DNA from: Gilliamella sp. wkB112
GTDB lineage: Bacteria > Pseudomonadota > Gammaproteobacteria > Enterobacterales > Orbaceae
Assembly: GCF_001690685.1 (NCBI RefSeq)
Contig: NZ_LZGL01000018.1
Coordinates: forward strand, 62,001-126,000
Direction of reading: 5' to 3'
Length of the DNA stretch: 64,000 nt
The first letter of the stretch is position 1, and each line of letters starts with the position of its first letter. The notes under the pieces are model-generated. The model had not been told where the DNA came from, did not search any database, and was given only the letters and a program-made list of their open reading frames with translations. The translations under genes and the position numbers were made by a program. Of this stretch, positions 36,349-46,659 are shown one piece after another.

Positions 36349-36389
36349 AAGATGTTTCAGGAGCGGCATACGTTTCAGTATAAAATAAC
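36349..36389 (+). repeat. 40-bp interspersed repeat, copy A
   Basis: AAGATGTTTC, 8 bases (AGGAGCGG), CATACGTTTCAG, TATAAAATAAC. Located between yigZ and the acetyltransferase gene. It shares 19 consecutive bases with copy B at 22471-22510 and the same 8-base internal spacing with copy C at 52791. Confidence 0.65.
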
Positions 36390-36456
36390 AAGCATTGCTT
36401 GCTTTAAGCAAAGTCATTACAATATTAATTTTACAGCTAATTGCGATTAAATACTT

Positions 36457-36951
36457 ATGATCACCTATACCAACGCTACCTTAGATGATTTACCATTTAT
36501 TGTTGAAGTTTATAATTCAACCATTGCTAGCCGGATGGTCACCGCTGATACCTCGCCAGTTTCAGTAACAAGTAAGCAAGAATGGTTTGAGCAACATAAT
36601 CCACAAAATCGTCCCCTTTGGTTGCTTAAATATCAAAATCAACCTTGTGGTTGGGTTAGTTTAACTTCGTTTTATGGTCGTCCGGCTTACAATAAAACCG
36701 TTGAAATTAGCCTATATATCCATCAAGATTTTCGTGGTAAAGGTATTGGTCAATTTATAGTAACCGAGATCGAACAATTTGCTTATAAAGCTGGCATTGA
36801 AGCCATACTAAGTTATGTATTTGGTCATAATCTACCTAGCATTAAGTTATTTACTAAAATACATTATCAGCAATGGGGATTATTTCCAAAAGTAGCTGAA
36901 CTTGATGGCATACAGCGAGATTTAATTATTTTAGGAAAACGGCTCAATTGA
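36457..36951 (+). CDS. GNAT family N-acetyltransferase
   Basis: 164 residues. The acetyl-CoA loop is DFRGKGIGQFIVTEIEQFA near residues 90-108; the N-terminal ITYTNATLDDLPFIVEVYNS and WVSLTSFYGRPAYNKTVEIS are typical of the phosphinothricin/methionine-sulfone acetyltransferase subgroup. The true substrate is unknown. The stop codon lies within its own terminator stem. Confidence 0.8.
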   Translation: MITYTNATLDDLPFIVEVYNSTIASRMVTADTSPVSVTSKQEWFEQHNPQNRPLWLLKYQNQPCGWVSLTSFYGRPAYNKTVEISLYIHQDFRGKGIGQFIVTEIEQFAYKAGIEAILSYVFGHNLPSIKLFTKIHYQQWGLFPKVAELDGIQRDLIILGKRLN

Positions 36952-36959
36952 GCCGTTTT
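36936..36959 (+). terminator. terminator of the acetyltransferase gene
   Basis: A 24-base perfect palindrome centred at 36947/36948 with the core ACGGCTCAATTGAGCCGT, ending in TTTTT. The acetyltransferase TGA is inside it. It may also act for cfa on the other strand. Confidence 0.9.
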
Positions 36960-36975
36960 TAGTTATTGTTACAGT

Positions 36976-38085
36976 TTACCTTGGTGCATCATAACGTTGT
37001 TTACGATTTTTAGAAAATACCACTTGCCACAATTGCGTAGTTCTAGCCCTAAAGGTGCCAGCACAACAAAGTAAATAGTATTTGAATATTCGGAATGTTT
37101 CGTCAGAATATTTAGCCTTGAGACTTGGCCAACTTTGTATAAAATTAGCATACCAAGCCATGAGGGTTTTATCGTAATCAGGGCCAAAATTTTGCCAATC
37201 TTCCATCACAAATTTGCCTTCAGTACCTTTAATCAACTGCGCGATTGACGGTAATACGCCATTAGGGAAGATATATTTATTTAACCAGCCATCATTACCC
37301 AAATGTGAGGTATTAGTACCAATTGTATGCAATAAAAACAAGCCACCATCAGCGAGTAAATCATATAATTTGCTAAAATAGGTAGCATAATTTTTATAGC
37401 CCACATGCTCAAACATACCAATTGAAACAATGCGATCGTAATGTTCTTGTAAATCTCGATAGTCTTTTAAACTAATTTCCACTGGCAGATCTTTACAACG
37501 TTTTTGTGCATATTCTGCTTGCTCTTTAGAAATCGTAATCCCTTTGACTTTACAGCCATATTCCCGCGCGGCAAATTCCGCAAAACCTCCCCAACCACAA
37601 CCCACGTCCAGTACTTTCATGCCAGATTCCAAACCCAATTTTTTAGCGATTAAATCTAACTTAGCATGTTGAGCTTCATCAAGATTTTTGGCATTTTTCC
37701 AATAGCCACAAGAATAATTCAAACCATGGTCGAGCATTTTTTCAAATAGCTCGTTGCCTAAATCGTAGTGCTGACGCCCAACAATATAAGCTCGAGTTTT
37801 ATTTTGTAAATTAAAAAATAAAAATTGTAATTTAGTCAATAAATCAAACTTGGTACGGACTTTTTTATCTAATTCCGCCAGTAAGATTTGCGTGATTAAT
37901 TCATCAATTTGTTCACACTCCCATTTGCCTTGCACATAAGATTCACCAAATCCTATTGAGCCTTGTTTTAATATTTGTCCATAGAAACTATTATCTTTGA
38001 TTTGAATATCCCAAGGCTGCTGTCCATTAATTTGAATCGAAGTGTCGGCCAGTAACTTTTCTATCAATTTTTTTTGATTGCTCAT
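36976..38085 (-). CDS. cfa: cyclopropane-fatty-acyl-phospholipid synthase
   Basis: Transfers a methylene from SAM to cis double bonds of membrane lipids, giving acid and stationary-phase resistance. 369 residues (E. coli 382). SAM site VLDVGCGWGGFAEFAAREYG at 158-177; bicarbonate/active-site region with GMFEHVGYKNY and the C-terminal FRIFKYYLLCCAGTFRARTT. Its N-terminal domain (1-110) carries the GFGESYVQGKW motif. Monocistronic. Confidence 0.95.
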   Translation of the reverse strand: MSNQKKLIEKLLADTSIQINGQQPWDIQIKDNSFYGQILKQGSIGFGESYVQGKWECEQIDELITQILLAELDKKVRTKFDLLTKLQFLFFNLQNKTRAYIVGRQHYDLGNELFEKMLDHGLNYSCGYWKNAKNLDEAQHAKLDLIAKKLGLESGMKVLDVGCGWGGFAEFAAREYGCKVKGITISKEQAEYAQKRCKDLPVEISLKDYRDLQEHYDRIVSIGMFEHVGYKNYATYFSKLYDLLADGGLFLLHTIGTNTSHLGNDGWLNKYIFPNGVLPSIAQLIKGTEGKFVMEDWQNFGPDYDKTLMAWYANFIQSWPSLKAKYSDETFRIFKYYLLCCAGTFRARTTQLWQVVFSKNRKQRYDAPR

Positions 38086-38232
38086 ACCAATGCCTTTGTA
38101 TCAAATATGATCCAATTACTTCAAGTGGGGGAAGGAAATAATATAACGGCAAGATGAAGTAATTAGACGTTAATTGTGAAGTTAATTAACGTCAATGTAT
38201 TGTTTTATTAATATACTCCTGATTAAAATCAA

Positions 38233-39471
38233 TTAAAAGCTATTTAAAATTCGGGCAGGATCGATTTTACATGCGCGTTTGGCAGGATAATAACTGGCAA
38301 TTAAACTCAATAACATAGCTGTGATAAACACAATTACAACGTCCAGTAAATGGATCTCCGATGGTAAAAAATCAATAAAATAAATATGACCATTCAGTAA
38401 TTTATAACCAATTATTGACTCTACAAAGCCCATAATATTGGAAAGTTGCCATGAGAATAACACGCCTAAAATCACCCCTAATAAACTGCCAATTAAGCCA
38501 GAAATAACCCCATACCAAATAAAAATATGCCTTATTAAGCGATTGGTTGCACCCAAAGTTTTCAATATGGCGATATCGCGCTGTTTATCTTTCACAGCTA
38601 TGACTAAGGTGGACACGATATTAAAACAAGCCACACCAATTACCACAATCATTGCTAGATACATGATTTGCCGAATCATTTGAATATCCCGGTACATAAA
38701 ACCAAAAGAATTTTCCCAGCTATTAAATAATAGATTTTGTTCTAAATTTAATGCGGCTTGACCGATAATTTGATTGGCTTGATACACTTGATTAACATTA
38801 ACCATTAATCCTGTGACACTGTCACCTATATCTAGTAGCTTTTGAGCATCCGTCAACGGAATTAAGGCCACGTTATTACTTAAACTACCACTTAATTCAA
38901 GGATCCCTGTAACCTGTAAACGTACTCTTTTTGGTGGTTTAAGTTGATTCGAACCACTGGCAACCGGGATGAGTAAACTCACCCAACTACCTTCTTTAAT
39001 CGCTAAAGTTTGAGCTAAACCAGCCCCAATGATTAACTGTTGATTATCCGCGGTAAAGTTTTGCCATTTATCATTTAATACATAATTAGGTAGTGCACTG
39101 ATATTATTTTCTTGTTGCGGATCAACACCTTGCACTTCAACGGCACCGAGTTTATTACCATTTTCAATTAAACCAGTAAAACTAACAAAAGGTGCCGTTG
39201 CTACAATATTACTATTTTTTTGCAATTGTTGTTGCACTTGGCGCCAATCGTCTAAATTACCATAAGGTGCATAAAATTGACCATGTGGCACCACCGACAG
39301 CACACGGTTATGTAATTCGCGTTCAAAACCATTCATGGCACTTAAGCCAATAATCAACGCCGCAATACCAATAGCGATACTCAAGGTCGAGATAATCGAA
39401 ATTAAAGATACCATGCCACTTTTACGGCGCCCCTTGCGGAATTTGATAGCTGTAATTAAAGATAAATTCAT
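38233..39471 (-). CDS. lolE: lipoprotein-releasing ABC transporter permease LolE
   Basis: 412 residues (E. coli 414). Four membrane helices: one near 20-45 and three in the C-terminal FtsX domain (about 270-400), with a large periplasmic domain between. Opening FRKGRRKSGMVSLISIISTL and ending YYPAKRACKIDPARILNSF, as in LolE. Works with LolC and LolD to hand lipoproteins to LolA. Last gene of lolCDE, separated from lolD by 1 base. Confidence 0.93.
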   Translation of the reverse strand: MNLSLITAIKFRKGRRKSGMVSLISIISTLSIAIGIAALIIGLSAMNGFERELHNRVLSVVPHGQFYAPYGNLDDWRQVQQQLQKNSNIVATAPFVSFTGLIENGNKLGAVEVQGVDPQQENNISALPNYVLNDKWQNFTADNQQLIIGAGLAQTLAIKEGSWVSLLIPVASGSNQLKPPKRVRLQVTGILELSGSLSNNVALIPLTDAQKLLDIGDSVTGLMVNVNQVYQANQIIGQAALNLEQNLLFNSWENSFGFMYRDIQMIRQIMYLAMIVVIGVACFNIVSTLVIAVKDKQRDIAILKTLGATNRLIRHIFIWYGVISGLIGSLLGVILGVLFSWQLSNIMGFVESIIGYKLLNGHIYFIDFLPSEIHLLDVVIVFITAMLLSLIASYYPAKRACKIDPARILNSF

Positions 39472-39472
39472 A

Positions 39473-40189
39473 CTAATTGTCCATTAACCTACTGTTGGAT
39501 AATGAACTATCCATTAATTGGCCGTCACTCATAATTAATTGTTTATCCAGCTTTTTGGCTAACGCTAAGTCATGGGTGACCACTAAAAAAGCAGTGCCAT
39601 GTTCTTGATTCAATTTTACTAGCAGATCAAAAATAGCATCAGCGGTGGATTTATCTAAGTTACCGGTTGGCTCATCCGCCATCACTAACGCCGGATTGTT
39701 TATTAAGGCACGGCCGATGGCTACACGCTGACGTTCCCCACCTGATAGTTCAGAAGGACGATGATTGGCTCGTTTAACTAAATTAACCGATTCTAACATT
39801 GCCAAGGCTCTTTTTTTGGCTTCATTAGCAGCCACGCCACCAATTAATAACGGCATGGCAATATTTTCTAAGGCTGAAAAATCAGGCAATAGATGGTGAA
39901 ATTGGTACACAAAACCAATCTCCTGATTACGCAAACGTGCTTTTTGCTGTTCAGATAATTGATTTAGCGGTTGCGATTTGAAAATAATCTCTCCGGAAGT
40001 GGGTTTATCCAAACCGCCTAATAAGTGCAATAATGTGCTTTTACCTGATCCGGAACTACCAATAATCGCCAATAATGATTTTGGGTAAATATCAAAAGAG
40101 ACATTTTTTAGCACTTCTGTAACCATGTTACCTTCTTTATAAGTCTTATAAAGATTTTTTGCTGATAAAAGTTGAGATGAATTATTCAT
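39473..40189 (-). CDS. lolD: lipoprotein-releasing ABC transporter ATPase LolD
   Basis: 238 residues. Walker [17 protein letters not shown] at 44-59, signature [15 protein letters not shown], Walker [13 protein letters not shown], and the H-loop [10 protein letters not shown]. The Lol-type segment between them ([20 protein letters not shown]) is present. The ATG at 40189 is the family start and overlaps the lolC stop by 8 bases; the frame is open for 36 bases upstream inside lolC. Confidence 0.95.
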   Translation of the reverse strand: MNNSSQLLSAKNLYKTYKEGNMVTEVLKNVSFDIYPKSLLAIIGSSGSGKSTLLHLLGGLDKPTSGEIIFKSQPLNQLSEQQKARLRNQEIGFVYQFHHLLPDFSALENIAMPLLIGGVAANEAKKRALAMLESVNLVKRANHRPSELSGGERQRVAIGRALINNPALVMADEPTGNLDKSTADAIFDLLVKLNQEHGTAFLVVTHDLALAKKLDKQLIMSDGQLMDSSLSNSRLMDN

Positions 40190-41393
40190 AACGTAACGCC
40201 TCAGCTGGTTGAATGTTGGCAGCACGGTAAGCCGGATAAATTGTTGAAATTAACGATAACATAAGCAATCCGATAATAATAAATACAATTTGTGATGGTT
40301 CAACCAATGTCGGTAGATGAATACCAGCTAAGGATAAACCTAATATTTGCATAATAGCATTTAAGTTAAAGGCCAGTAACAGTCCCAAAATACTGCCTAA
40401 AATTGTGCCAATAACACCAGAACTCGCGCCTTGAATAATGAAAATCAGCATGATTTTAGAACGAGATAAACCTTGAGTCTTCAAAATGGCAACTTCTCCT
40501 TGTTTTTCCATTACTAACAAACTTAATGAAGTGATGATATTAAAGGCCGCCACAATCACAATTAAGCTAATCAGCAAGCCCATCACATTTTTTTCCATTT
40601 TAATCGCTTGAAATAATTCGCCGCGTTTTTCGCGCCAATCTTTGTAAATTAAACCATCCGGTAATGGAGTTGTGGTAATCGTGCCGATATCTAAAGGTTG
40701 ATCTAAAAACAGTCGCCAGCTAGTAATAGTGTTGCTTGGATAGCGCAGCAAATTTCTTGCATCTGATTGATTAACATAAACTAATGCTTGGTTAATATCA
40801 TGATTAACGGCAAAAATACCGCTGATTTTAAATAACCGTTGTGAAGGAATGCGCCCTACTGGCGTAATTTGACTGGCATCGGTCACCATTAACCGAATTT
40901 GATCACCTATGGTTACCCCTAATTGTTCTGCTAAACTTTGACCAATAATAATATTATATTGGCCAGCTTGCAGATCAGAAATCGCCCCGCTATATATATA
41001 ATCATTTATTGGATCTTCATCTCCGGGATTAATGCCCATAAGTGTACTTACGGTAATACTTTGTTCACTTTGTAATACTACATCGCTAGTCACTAAAGGC
41101 GCCACGCGGTTAACCCCTTTAATATTGGCGAAACGATCTGCAGGGATGGCATTAAAATCGATTTTGCCTTGAGGGGTAGTTATTTGTGCTTGTGGTAAAA
41201 ATTTTAAAATATTACCTTGCATTTGATCTTCTAAACCATTCATCACCGATAACACCACGATCAACCCTAGCGATCCTAACATGATCCCAATCATCGATAA
41301 CCATGAAACAAAACGACCAAAACCGTCACTTTTTTGACCGTAAACATAGCGCAAGCCAATATAAAATACTAATGGACGAAATATTTTTGACAT
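40182..41393 (-). CDS. lolC: lipoprotein-releasing ABC transporter permease LolC
   Basis: 403 residues (E. coli 399). N-terminal helix after [16 protein letters not shown], periplasmic domain, then three helices of the FtsX domain with [20 protein letters not shown]; ends [18 protein letters not shown]. The ATG at 41393 ([19 protein letters not shown]) fits the family, while a GTG 15 bases earlier is also in frame; AGGTG lies 12 bases upstream of the ATG. First gene of lolCDE. A possible copy of the interspersed repeat covers its start. Confidence 0.92.
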   Translation of the reverse strand: MSKIFRPLVFYIGLRYVYGQKSDGFGRFVSWLSMIGIMLGSLGLIVVLSVMNGLEDQMQGNILKFLPQAQITTPQGKIDFNAIPADRFANIKGVNRVAPLVTSDVVLQSEQSITVSTLMGINPGDEDPINDYIYSGAISDLQAGQYNIIIGQSLAEQLGVTIGDQIRLMVTDASQITPVGRIPSQRLFKISGIFAVNHDINQALVYVNQSDARNLLRYPSNTITSWRLFLDQPLDIGTITTTPLPDGLIYKDWREKRGELFQAIKMEKNVMGLLISLIVIVAAFNIITSLSLLVMEKQGEVAILKTQGLSRSKIMLIFIIQGASSGVIGTILGSILGLLLAFNLNAIMQILGLSLAGIHLPTLVEPSQIVFIIIGLLMLSLISTIYPAYRAANIQPAEALRYE

Positions 41394-41420
41394 AAACGTA
41401 TATGACACCTGAAACTTTTT
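41381..41420 (-). repeat. possible diverged copy D of the 40-bp repeat, over the lolC start
   Basis: Minus strand: AAAAAGTTTC, 8 bases (AGGTGTCA), TATACGTTTATG, TCAAAAATAT. It keeps GTTTC-N8 and ATACGTTT with the same spacing as copies A-C and begins its spacer with AGG like A and C, but other positions differ. It may be chance, because the segment also holds the lolC RBS and start. Confidence 0.3.
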
Positions 41421-41544
41421 TACAAAGTTTTACTCATTAACTGCAAAGTGCTTATCATACAGGATTAAACTGTTATAGAAAACAACCACGTAATTACGTT
41501 ATAATCTGTCGCTAAATTTCATAGCGATATTAATAGCATTTATC

Positions 41545-44500
41545 ATGTCAAATACATTGAATATTTCTACCTTAATTCCTAAAAAAACAGATGAAGTCAA
41601 ACAGTTGGGGCAACTTGTCGGATCTTCATTATCGCTAATCTGTGCGCAAGTTATTGATGCCCATGATGGTTTAGTTGTAATTGTGACTGACGATATGCAA
41701 CAAACCACCCGCATTCATGATGAATTAAAACAATTCTCCCCTTCCCCAGCAATTTTTTTTCCCGACTGGGAAACTTTGCCTTATGATAGTTTTTCACCAC
41801 ATCAAGACATTGTGTCAGAACGCTTATCTTGCCTTTATCACTTGGCACATTTACAAAAAGGTGCATTGATTTTACCGATCAATACTTTAATGCAAAAAGT
41901 GTGTCCACCCAGTTTTTTAGGTGGGCATGTTTTCCTTATGCGCCAAGGTATGCAAATAAGCCGCGAACACTTAAGGTTACAATTAGAAAATGCTGGTTAT
42001 CGCTCGGTTAGTCAAGTTATGGAACATGGCGAATATGCCACCCGTGGCGCGCTTTTCGATATTTACCCTATGGGGAGTGAAACTCCTTATCGAATTGACT
42101 TTTTTGATAACGAAATTGATAGTATTCGCACTTTTGATGTTGAGAGTCAGCGCACGCTTAGTGAAATTCAAGAAATTCAATTACTGCCAGCACATGAATT
42201 CCCTTTCGATAAAACAGCTATAGAACTATTCCGTAGTCAATGGCGTGAGAAGTTCCCGGTTAGGTTAGAACCGGAAAGCATTTATCAACAAGTCAGCAAA
42301 AACATTTTGCCAACCGGGATCGAGTATTGGCAATCACTATTTTTTGATCAACCATTAACACCGCTGTTTACCTATTTTCAGGCAAACACCTTAATCATTA
42401 ATACGATTAATATTGAACAATATGCCAATAAATATTGGCAAGATATTAATCAACGTTATGAAAGTCGCAAAGTAGATCCAATGCGCCCACTTTTAGCGCC
42501 GGCAGTGATCTGGTCAAAAACGGATGAAATTTTTGCTAATTTTAAATTATATCCACGTATCATTTTAGCTAATGAGTCACTCACTAAAGCTAATAAAAAT
42601 ATTAATCTACCCTATATTGCTTTGCCGGAACTGGCGATTGAGATCCAACAAAAAAATCCATATGCTTTGTTTCAACAGTTTATTGATAATTTTAATGGCA
42701 AAATTATATTTTCGGTTGAATCAGAAGGTCGCAAAGAGGCATTACAAGAAATCCTCGGGCGCATACGTATTCATCCCACTACGATCACGAAATTAACTGA
42801 ATTAGACACGCTTGATAATCGTTTTGCTTTAATGATTGGTGCTAGCGAACAAGGTTTTATCAATCGACAAGATAATTTTGCCTTTATAACCGAAAATGAG
42901 TTATTAGGACGACGTATTAATCGGCGTAAAAAAGACAGCAAACAATCCATCAATACTGATTCACTGATTCGTAGTTTAGCGGAGTTAACTCCAGGCAAAC
43001 CCGTAGTACACTTAGAGCATGGTGTGGGGCGTTATGCCGGATTAACTACATTGGAAACAGGTGGCATTACCGCTGAATATCTTATTTTACTTTATGCTAA
43101 TGACACCAAACTATATGTACCGGTTTCGTCACTAAATTTGATTAGTCGCTATTCTGGTGGTGATGAAGAAAATGCCCCACTCAATAAACTCGGAACCGAT
43201 GCCTGGAGCAAAGCTCGGCAAAAAGCGGCGGAAAAAGTACGTGATGTGGCAGCAGAATTGCTCGACATTTACGCCGAACGCGAGAGCAAACCTGGCTTTA
43301 AGTTTAAGCAAGATCGTGAACAATACGAACTGTTTAGCCAAGCTTTCCCATATGAAGAAACCGAAGATCAACAAAATGCTATTGGTGCGGTAATTGGTGA
43401 TATGTGCTCACCACTTGCAATGGATAGACTGGTTTGTGGCGATGTTGGCTTTGGTAAAACCGAAGTTGCTATTCGAGCGGCCTTTTTAGCAGTAATAAAT
43501 CATAAACAAACCGCCATCTTAGTGCCAACTACCCTACTTGCCGAACAGCATTATGAGAGTTTTTGCGATCGTTTTGCTAACTGGCCAATCCGTATTGAAA
43601 GCCTGTCGCGTTTTAAAACAGCCAAGCAACAACAAGAGATCATCCAAGCATTGGCTGATGGTAAAATAGATATAGTTATTGGCACCCATAAGTTATTACA
43701 AGAAGATATCAAATGGAAAGATTTAGGACTACTCATTGTTGATGAAGAACATCGTTTTGGTGTGCGTCAAAAAGAACGAATTAAAGCGATGCGGGCTAAT
43801 ATTGACATATTAACCTTAACTGCCACCCCTATTCCACGTACGCTGAATATGGCAATGAGTGGTATGCGTGATTTATCTATTATAGCTACCCCTCCAGCTA
43901 GGCGTTTAGCAGTAAAAACCTTTGTTAGAGAATATGATGATCTGGTGATTCGGGAGGCGATATTACGTGAAATTTTACGTGGCGGTCAGATTTATTATTT
44001 ACATAATGATGTTTCCGATATTGAAAAAGTTGCAGAAAGATTAGCGGAGCTAGTTCCTGAAGCGCGTATTGCTATTGGCCATGGGCAAATGCATGAGCGT
44101 GATCTCGAACGAGTTATGAATGACTTTCACCATCAACGTTTTAATCTATTGGTTTGTACCACCATTGTGGAAACCGGTATTGATATACCTAATGCCAATA
44201 CCATCATTATTGAACGAGCCGACAAATTTGGCTTAGCGCAATTACATCAATTACGTGGGCGAGTTGGACGTTCTTACCATCAAGCCTATGCCTATTTATT
44301 AACACCACACCCGAAATTATTAACTAAAGATGCCAAAAAACGCTTAGAGGCGATTGCTTCATTAGAAGATTTAGGCGCCGGTTTTGCTTTAGCAACGCAC
44401 GATTTGGAAATTCGGGGTGCGGGTGAATTATTGGGTAGTGACCAAAGTGGCCAAATTGAAACTATTGGTTTTAATCTGTATATAGAACTACTCGAAGAAG

Positions 44501-45006
44501 CAGTCAAATCATTGAAAGAAGGTAAAGATCCGACACTGGAATCATTGCTGAATAATCAACAAACAGAAATAGAATTACGCTTACCAACTTTAATTCCGGA
44601 TGACTTTATTCCTGATGTTAACACTCGATTATCACTATATAAACGTATAGCGAGTATTGAAACTCTTGATGAATTAACCGAAATCCAAGTGGAAATGCGC
44701 GATCGTTTTGGTCAATTACCGGATGCGGTATTGTTTTTACTAGAAACCACTAAAATCCGTTATCAAGCCAAACAACTTGGCATTAATAAAATTGAATTTG
44801 GTGACAAAGGTGGTTTTATTGAATTCGGTACTAATAATACCATCTCCATTGATTATTTAATTTCTTTAATCCAAAAAGAACCTAAAAATTATCGTTTAGA
44901 AAGTTCAAATAGATTAAAATTGCTTAAATCTGATATACAACGTGTCGATCGCATTGAATATATCAAAAATTTATTGGATACCTTTTCCCAACATCAGGAA
45001 AAATAG
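41545..45006 (+). CDS. mfd: transcription-repair coupling factor Mfd
   Basis: Releases RNA polymerase stalled at DNA damage and recruits UvrA. 1153 residues (E. coli 1148). UvrB-like N-terminal domain; RNA-polymerase-interacting domain near 488 (HLEHGVGRYAGL); RecG-like motor with Walker A GDVGFGKTEVAIRAAF near 632, DEEH near 732, TATPIPRTLNMAMSG and QLRGRVGR; C-terminal TRCF domain from about 990. The last 55 codons are duplicated in decayed form ahead of the second and third YdgA-like genes. Divergent from lolCDE. Confidence 0.97.
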   Translation: MSNTLNISTLIPKKTDEVKQLGQLVGSSLSLICAQVIDAHDGLVVIVTDDMQQTTRIHDELKQFSPSPAIFFPDWETLPYDSFSPHQDIVSERLSCLYHLAHLQKGALILPINTLMQKVCPPSFLGGHVFLMRQGMQISREHLRLQLENAGYRSVSQVMEHGEYATRGALFDIYPMGSETPYRIDFFDNEIDSIRTFDVESQRTLSEIQEIQLLPAHEFPFDKTAIELFRSQWREKFPVRLEPESIYQQVSKNILPTGIEYWQSLFFDQPLTPLFTYFQANTLIINTINIEQYANKYWQDINQRYESRKVDPMRPLLAPAVIWSKTDEIFANFKLYPRIILANESLTKANKNINLPYIALPELAIEIQQKNPYALFQQFIDNFNGKIIFSVESEGRKEALQEILGRIRIHPTTITKLTELDTLDNRFALMIGASEQGFINRQDNFAFITENELLGRRINRRKKDSKQSINTDSLIRSLAELTPGKPVVHLEHGVGRYAGLTTLETGGITAEYLILLYANDTKLYVPVSSLNLISRYSGGDEENAPLNKLGTDAWSKARQKAAEKVRDVAAELLDIYAERESKPGFKFKQDREQYELFSQAFPYEETEDQQNAIGAVIGDMCSPLAMDRLVCGDVGFGKTEVAIRAAFLAVINHKQTAILVPTTLLAEQHYESFCDRFANWPIRIESLSRFKTAKQQQEIIQALADGKIDIVIGTHKLLQEDIKWKDLGLLIVDEEHRFGVRQKERIKAMRANIDILTLTATPIPRTLNMAMSGMRDLSIIATPPARRLAVKTFVREYDDLVIREAILREILRGGQIYYLHNDVSDIEKVAERLAELVPEARIAIGHGQMHERDLERVMNDFHHQRFNLLVCTTIVETGIDIPNANTIIIERADKFGLAQLHQLRGRVGRSYHQAYAYLLTPHPKLLTKDAKKRLEAIASLEDLGAGFALATHDLEIRGAGELLGSDQSGQIETIGFNLYIELLEEAVKSLKEGKDPTLESLLNNQQTEIELRLPTLIPDDFIPDVNTRLSLYKRIASIETLDELTEIQVEMRDRFGQLPDAVLFLLETTKIRYQAKQLGINKIEFGDKGGFIEFGTNNTISIDYLISLIQKEPKNYRLESSNRLKLLKSDIQRVDRIEYIKNLLDTFSQHQEK

Positions 45007-45039
45007 CAATATTAAATATTATATAAGGAATAAATAAAC

Positions 45040-46539
45040 ATGAAAAAAACTACACTAGCTATTGGGGTTGTAGCTATACTGGGGATCGTCTACGTTGGTA
45101 CCTCATGGTATACAGGTAATATTATTGCTAATAATCTTGATAATGAATTAAATAAAATTACAGAAGCTATTAATAATCATGATCAAGAAAATAATATTGC
45201 AATAACCTACCATGATTATCAAAAAAATCTATTTTCAACTAAACTACACCTTACTGTCACACAATCACGGAAAAGTTCTGCTAACACAAAAGAACAGCCG
45301 ACAAAACTATTTGATGATGAATTAACCATTCATCATGGTCCATTCCCGATTGTAGCTCTATCTTCTGGGACATTTATTCCTCAAATGGCCTGGATTGAAT
45401 ACAAAATGACGGAACAAGCATCACCTGAACTTTGGAAATTAGCAGGTAATCAACCTTTTATAACCGGACATGTTGGTTTAAGTTATTCTAATTATATAAG
45501 AGTTAAATTTGTCAATAAGGCGATTTCGGTTAATCAAAAAAATTATAATTTTATTGACGGTAATCTCGATATTTCAGATGGCTATTATACTTTTGAAAGT
45601 GATCAAAATTTTTCAAATATGTTAATTAATACTCATTTGGATAAATTTAATTACAGTAAAAAAGATTTTGAAGATTTTTTCCATGCTATTTCAATAAATA
45701 ACCTTACCATCTCAGCAAAACCAAATCTAGAAACTAATAAGTTTGGCTATGAATTAGGCTTGGGTCATTTTTCCATTCATATAGAAACTAATCAAGGAGA
45801 TTCATCAAAAGGAGATATTGTTATAGATAATTTTAAAGCGAACGGTACATATGATCAAATAAATAACGATTTAGAACTACAAAGTACTGTAGATAAATTA
45901 AAATTTATTCCGGCTTATATGAACAACTCGCTAGAATTCAATAAAATTATTTTTAATCAGACCAAAAAGTTAAATGAATATGATTCTGTTAATGGTGCGT
46001 TAAAAGCAAATATTGAATCCATCATATTCAACAAACAAAATTTAGGCTCGATAATAGCTGATCTCGACTTTCAAAACCTTGATAAGAAATTATTTTTAAA
46101 TTCTGAGAATAAATTTAACGAATCACAGTTTGCCAATGTTTATTTTTCGTTGAATAAATTTAATTGGCATAATGTTGATGGTGATATCACTTTGAGTACT
46201 TCTATAAAATTAACTGATAAAGCACAAACATTTTTCGATTTGGATGAACTTGATACACTCAAACTAAAACTTGAAGCACCATATAATGTTTTGGCTCGTA
46301 TTCAAGCGCAAATGGCCAATTCGAAAAAATCAAATATAACATCGGAAGAAATCAACAAAGCTGACCTGAGCTTACAAATAATAATTGAAATGTTACTACA
46401 ACAAAATAAAGCGTTTACTTTCAGTAAAGGGGATCAGAAAGGAATATATTCTGACATTGATTATACCAAAGAGTACGGTGCTAAAATTAAAGTTAACGGT
46501 GAACTATATAGTAAAAAAGAATTTTTTAATCGCTTTTAA
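45040..46539 (+). CDS. DUF945 / YdgA family protein, copy 1
   Basis: 499 residues. One N-terminal membrane segment or uncleaved signal (TTLAIGVVAILGIVYVGTSW) ends in WYTGNII, the opening typical of YdgA/DUF945. The long periplasmic part is beta-rich, with KLFDDELTIHHGPFPIVAL, PQMAWIEYKMTEQASPELWK and SLNKFNWHNVDGDI repeated in the other two copies. E. coli YdgA is an inner-membrane-associated protein of unclear function. It begins 33 bases after mfd and may be co-transcribed with it. It is the most divergent of the three. Confidence 0.85.
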   Translation: MKKTTLAIGVVAILGIVYVGTSWYTGNIIANNLDNELNKITEAINNHDQENNIAITYHDYQKNLFSTKLHLTVTQSRKSSANTKEQPTKLFDDELTIHHGPFPIVALSSGTFIPQMAWIEYKMTEQASPELWKLAGNQPFITGHVGLSYSNYIRVKFVNKAISVNQKNYNFIDGNLDISDGYYTFESDQNFSNMLINTHLDKFNYSKKDFEDFFHAISINNLTISAKPNLETNKFGYELGLGHFSIHIETNQGDSSKGDIVIDNFKANGTYDQINNDLELQSTVDKLKFIPAYMNNSLEFNKIIFNQTKKLNEYDSVNGALKANIESIIFNKQNLGSIIADLDFQNLDKKLFLNSENKFNESQFANVYFSLNKFNWHNVDGDITLSTSIKLTDKAQTFFDLDELDTLKLKLEAPYNVLARIQAQMANSKKSNITSEEINKADLSLQIIIEMLLQQNKAFTFSKGDQKGIYSDIDYTKEYGAKIKVNGELYSKKEFFNRF

Positions 46540-46544
46540 AGCAT

Positions 46545-46563
46545 AAGCTACTAGTTATAGCTT
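46545..46563 (+). terminator. weak hairpin after YdgA copy 1
   Basis: AAGCTA / TAGCTT with a 7-base loop, 5 bases after the stop of copy 1; no T-run. Confidence 0.3.
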
Positions 46564-46659
46564 GGTACTAATTTCGCTGTAAGATGACGAAAAGTTTTCA
46601 CCCAGCTAATTTCTACCACGTATACAATCATTAATTCATTACTTAAAAAAGTTAATTTA

